From NCBI GenBank assembly GCA_022562375.1, contig JADFPK010000080.1, positions 1 to 7,507 of the forward strand: a DNA stretch of 7,507 nucleotides, in the 5' to 3' direction. The notes under the pieces are model-generated. The model was not told the DNA's origin, made no database searches, and worked only from the letters and a program-made list of their open reading frames with translations. The position numbers were made by a program, and so were the translations under genes. Below are positions 6,695 through 7,507 of this stretch, one piece after another. Numbering within the stretch: the stretch's first letter is position 1; every line of letters starts with the position of its first letter. Source of the DNA: Pseudomonadota bacterium (GTDB lineage Bacteria; Pseudomonadota; Alphaproteobacteria; SMXQ01).

Positions 6695-6732
6695 CCTTGG
6701 GTAATTAAGGGCACACCATAATTAAGGTGCAT

Positions 6733-6809
6733 AATTAAGGTGACAGCTTACTTAATTCCATAGCCCTGAATTGCCGGGACGGGGAATTAAGTAAGCTGTC
6801 ACCTTAATT
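6733..6809. repeat. Perfect 27-bp inverted repeat, 23-base loop
   Basis: The left arm at 6733-6759 reads exactly as the reverse complement of the right arm at 6783-6809. The arms contain AATTAAGG, TGACAGCTTA and CTTAATTCC in order. Pairing stops at both ends (T6732 against C6810; A6760 against G6782). A transcript from either strand would fold into a very stable stem-loop. Confidence 0.97.
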
Positions 6810-6832
6810 CCGCCTTAATTCCTTAATTCCGG

Positions 6833-6851
6833 GGACTGGAACAGGGGCGGG
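6833..6851 (+). repeat. Right copy of 19-bp direct repeat flanking the palindromic element
   Basis: Partner of the copy at 6676-6694, with one mismatch. It ends 18 bp before the gltB stop codon (minus strand), so the element sits immediately downstream of gltB. Confidence 0.85.
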
Positions 6852-6869
6852 TGCCAAACAGGATCGGCG

Positions 6870-7507
6870 CTAGGCCCGCTCGGCCCTCTCCCTCTCGGCG
6901 GTGACCGGATGCTCGAGGATCGCCAGCAGCTCCTTGGGGACGATCTGCCAGAACTTGCCGATCTCGCGGCTCCAGTCGATGAGGAGCCGCTCGGCGAATC
7001 GCGATTGGGTGTGCCCGGCATGCTCGATAATGAGAGCCTTGAGGCGGTTCTCCCAGTACTCGGTCTCGACGCGCTGATAGACCAGGGTATCGCCGTTGAC
7101 GCGGTCGGCGAAGGTCTCATCGGCGTCATAGACGAAGGAGATGCCGCCGGTCATGCCGGCGCCGAAATTGTCGCCGACGGGGCCGAGGATGACGGCGAGA
7201 CCGGCGGTCATGTACTCGCAGCCGTTCGACCCGCAGCCCTCGACCACCGCCTCGGCGCCGGAATTGCGCACGGCGAAGCGCTCGCCCGCCTGGCCGGCGG
7301 CGAACAGCTTGCCCGCCGTGGCGCCGTAAAGCACGGTGTTGCCGATGATGGTGTTCTCGTTGCTGACCAGCGGCGAGGACGCCAGCGGGCGGACGATGAT
7401 GACGCCACCCGACAATCCCTTGCCGACATAGTCGTTGGCGTCGCCGAACACCTTCAACTCCACCCCTTGCACGGCGAAGGCGCCGAGCGACTGACCGGCG
7501 GTGCCGC
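6870..7507 (-). CDS. gltB: Glutamate synthase large subunit, C-terminal part (partial, runs off right edge)
   Basis: GltB, with the small subunit GltD, makes two glutamates from glutamine and 2-oxoglutarate in the cytoplasm, the GOGAT half of ammonia assimilation. Only the last 211 residues of an approximately 1500-residue enzyme are in the window. They form the right-handed beta-helix GXGXG domain: GTAGQSLGAF at the edge, GDANDYVGKGLSGG, then repeats including GNTVLYGATAGKLFAAGQAG, RNSGAEAVVEGCGSNGCEYM and LGPVGDNFGAGMTGG. The helical C-terminal tail contains ENRLKALIIEHAGHTQSRFA and a DWSREIGKFWQIVPKEL block. The frame is open to the right edge. A GTG at 7472 is internal and is not a start. 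The stop is TAG at 6872-6870. gltD is not seen and would have to lie upstream or elsewhere. The REP-like element follows at once. Confidence 0.96.
   Translation of the reverse strand, partial: GTAGQSLGAFAVQGVELKVFGDANDYVGKGLSGGVIIVRPLASSPLVSNENTIIGNTVLYGATAGKLFAAGQAGERFAVRNSGAEAVVEGCGSNGCEYMTAGLAVILGPVGDNFGAGMTGGISFVYDADETFADRVNGDTLVYQRVETEYWENRLKALIIEHAGHTQSRFAERLLIDWSREIGKFWQIVPKELLAILEHPVTAERERAERA

Larger units (their letters stand above)
6676..6851. mobile_element. REP/BIME-like palindromic element between gltB and GST
   Basis: An AT-rich patch in very GC-rich DNA. Its core is a perfect 27-bp inverted repeat (6733-6759 against 6783-6809) around a 23-base loop. Each arm is itself a hairpin, with AATTAAG and CTTAATT as a 7-bp stem around an 11-base loop. 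Outside the arms are extra octamers: AATTAAGG at 6703, 6720 and 6733, mirrored by CCTTAATT at 6802, 6813 and 6821. A 19-bp direct repeat with one mismatch bounds the whole. Two hairpin units in opposite orientation is the layout of BIMEs, which RAYT (TnpA-REP, Y1 family) transposases mobilise. I recall very similar AATTAAGG...CTTAATT repeats near RAYT genes in other bacteria, but could not search. No transposase is in the window, so this would be a non-autonomous copy. As RNA it could act as a terminator or stabiliser downstream of gltB. Confidence 0.65.

Overview
The window looks like chromosomal DNA of a high-GC alphaproteobacterium, probably Rhodospirillales-like. This is inferred from the strong GC bias at third codon positions, the alphaproteobacterial type of the glutathione transferase, atypical SDR and ABHD10-type hydrolase, and a large-subunit glutamate synthase gene. 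The species cannot be named from the sequence.

Left part (about 1-1345): accessory-looking DNA. A long minus-strand reading frame leaves the window at the left edge. Its first ~70 residues match the N-terminal part of ethylmalonyl-CoA/methylmalonyl-CoA mutases (MeaA/Ecm type). The match stops abruptly and continues in the same frame into an acidic, cysteine-containing sequence that I do not recognise. Directly upstream, in the same frame but separated by one TAG stop, is a small Cro/C1-type helix-turn-helix regulator. Its upstream region is visibly AT-rich and holds a near-consensus sigma70-type promoter pointing the other way. This block abuts a glycosyltransferase gene whose 3' third is missing, so a recombination or insertion/deletion junction lies near 1320-1345.

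Middle part (about 1308-4006): envelope polysaccharide/LPS-type genes. On the minus strand a complete GT4 glycosyltransferase is followed by the truncated GT9 (heptosyltransferase-type) gene. Divergent from them, across a 49-bp spacer, is an ABHD10-like alpha/beta hydrolase with an intact Ser-Asp-His triad.

Right part (about 4011-7507): a YeeZ-type atypical SDR (minus), an exported TPR protein (plus), a glutathione S-transferase family protein (minus), and the C-terminal end of gltB (minus, running off the right edge). The 220 bp between GST and gltB is filled by a striking repeat element. It has two 27-bp arms forming a perfect inverted repeat, each arm is itself a small hairpin, and there are three AATTAAGG octamers on the left and three CCTTAATT on the right. 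A 19-bp direct repeat (one mismatch) flanks the whole. This resembles a REP/BIME element of the kind mobilised by REP-associated tyrosine transposases (RAYTs), but no transposase is in the window.

I see no tRNA, rRNA, CRISPR array or complete mobile element, and no convincing new defence or biosynthetic system. The most unusual things are the chimeric mutase-fragment ORF beside the HTH gene, the junction that truncated the GT9 gene, and the REP-like palindrome.
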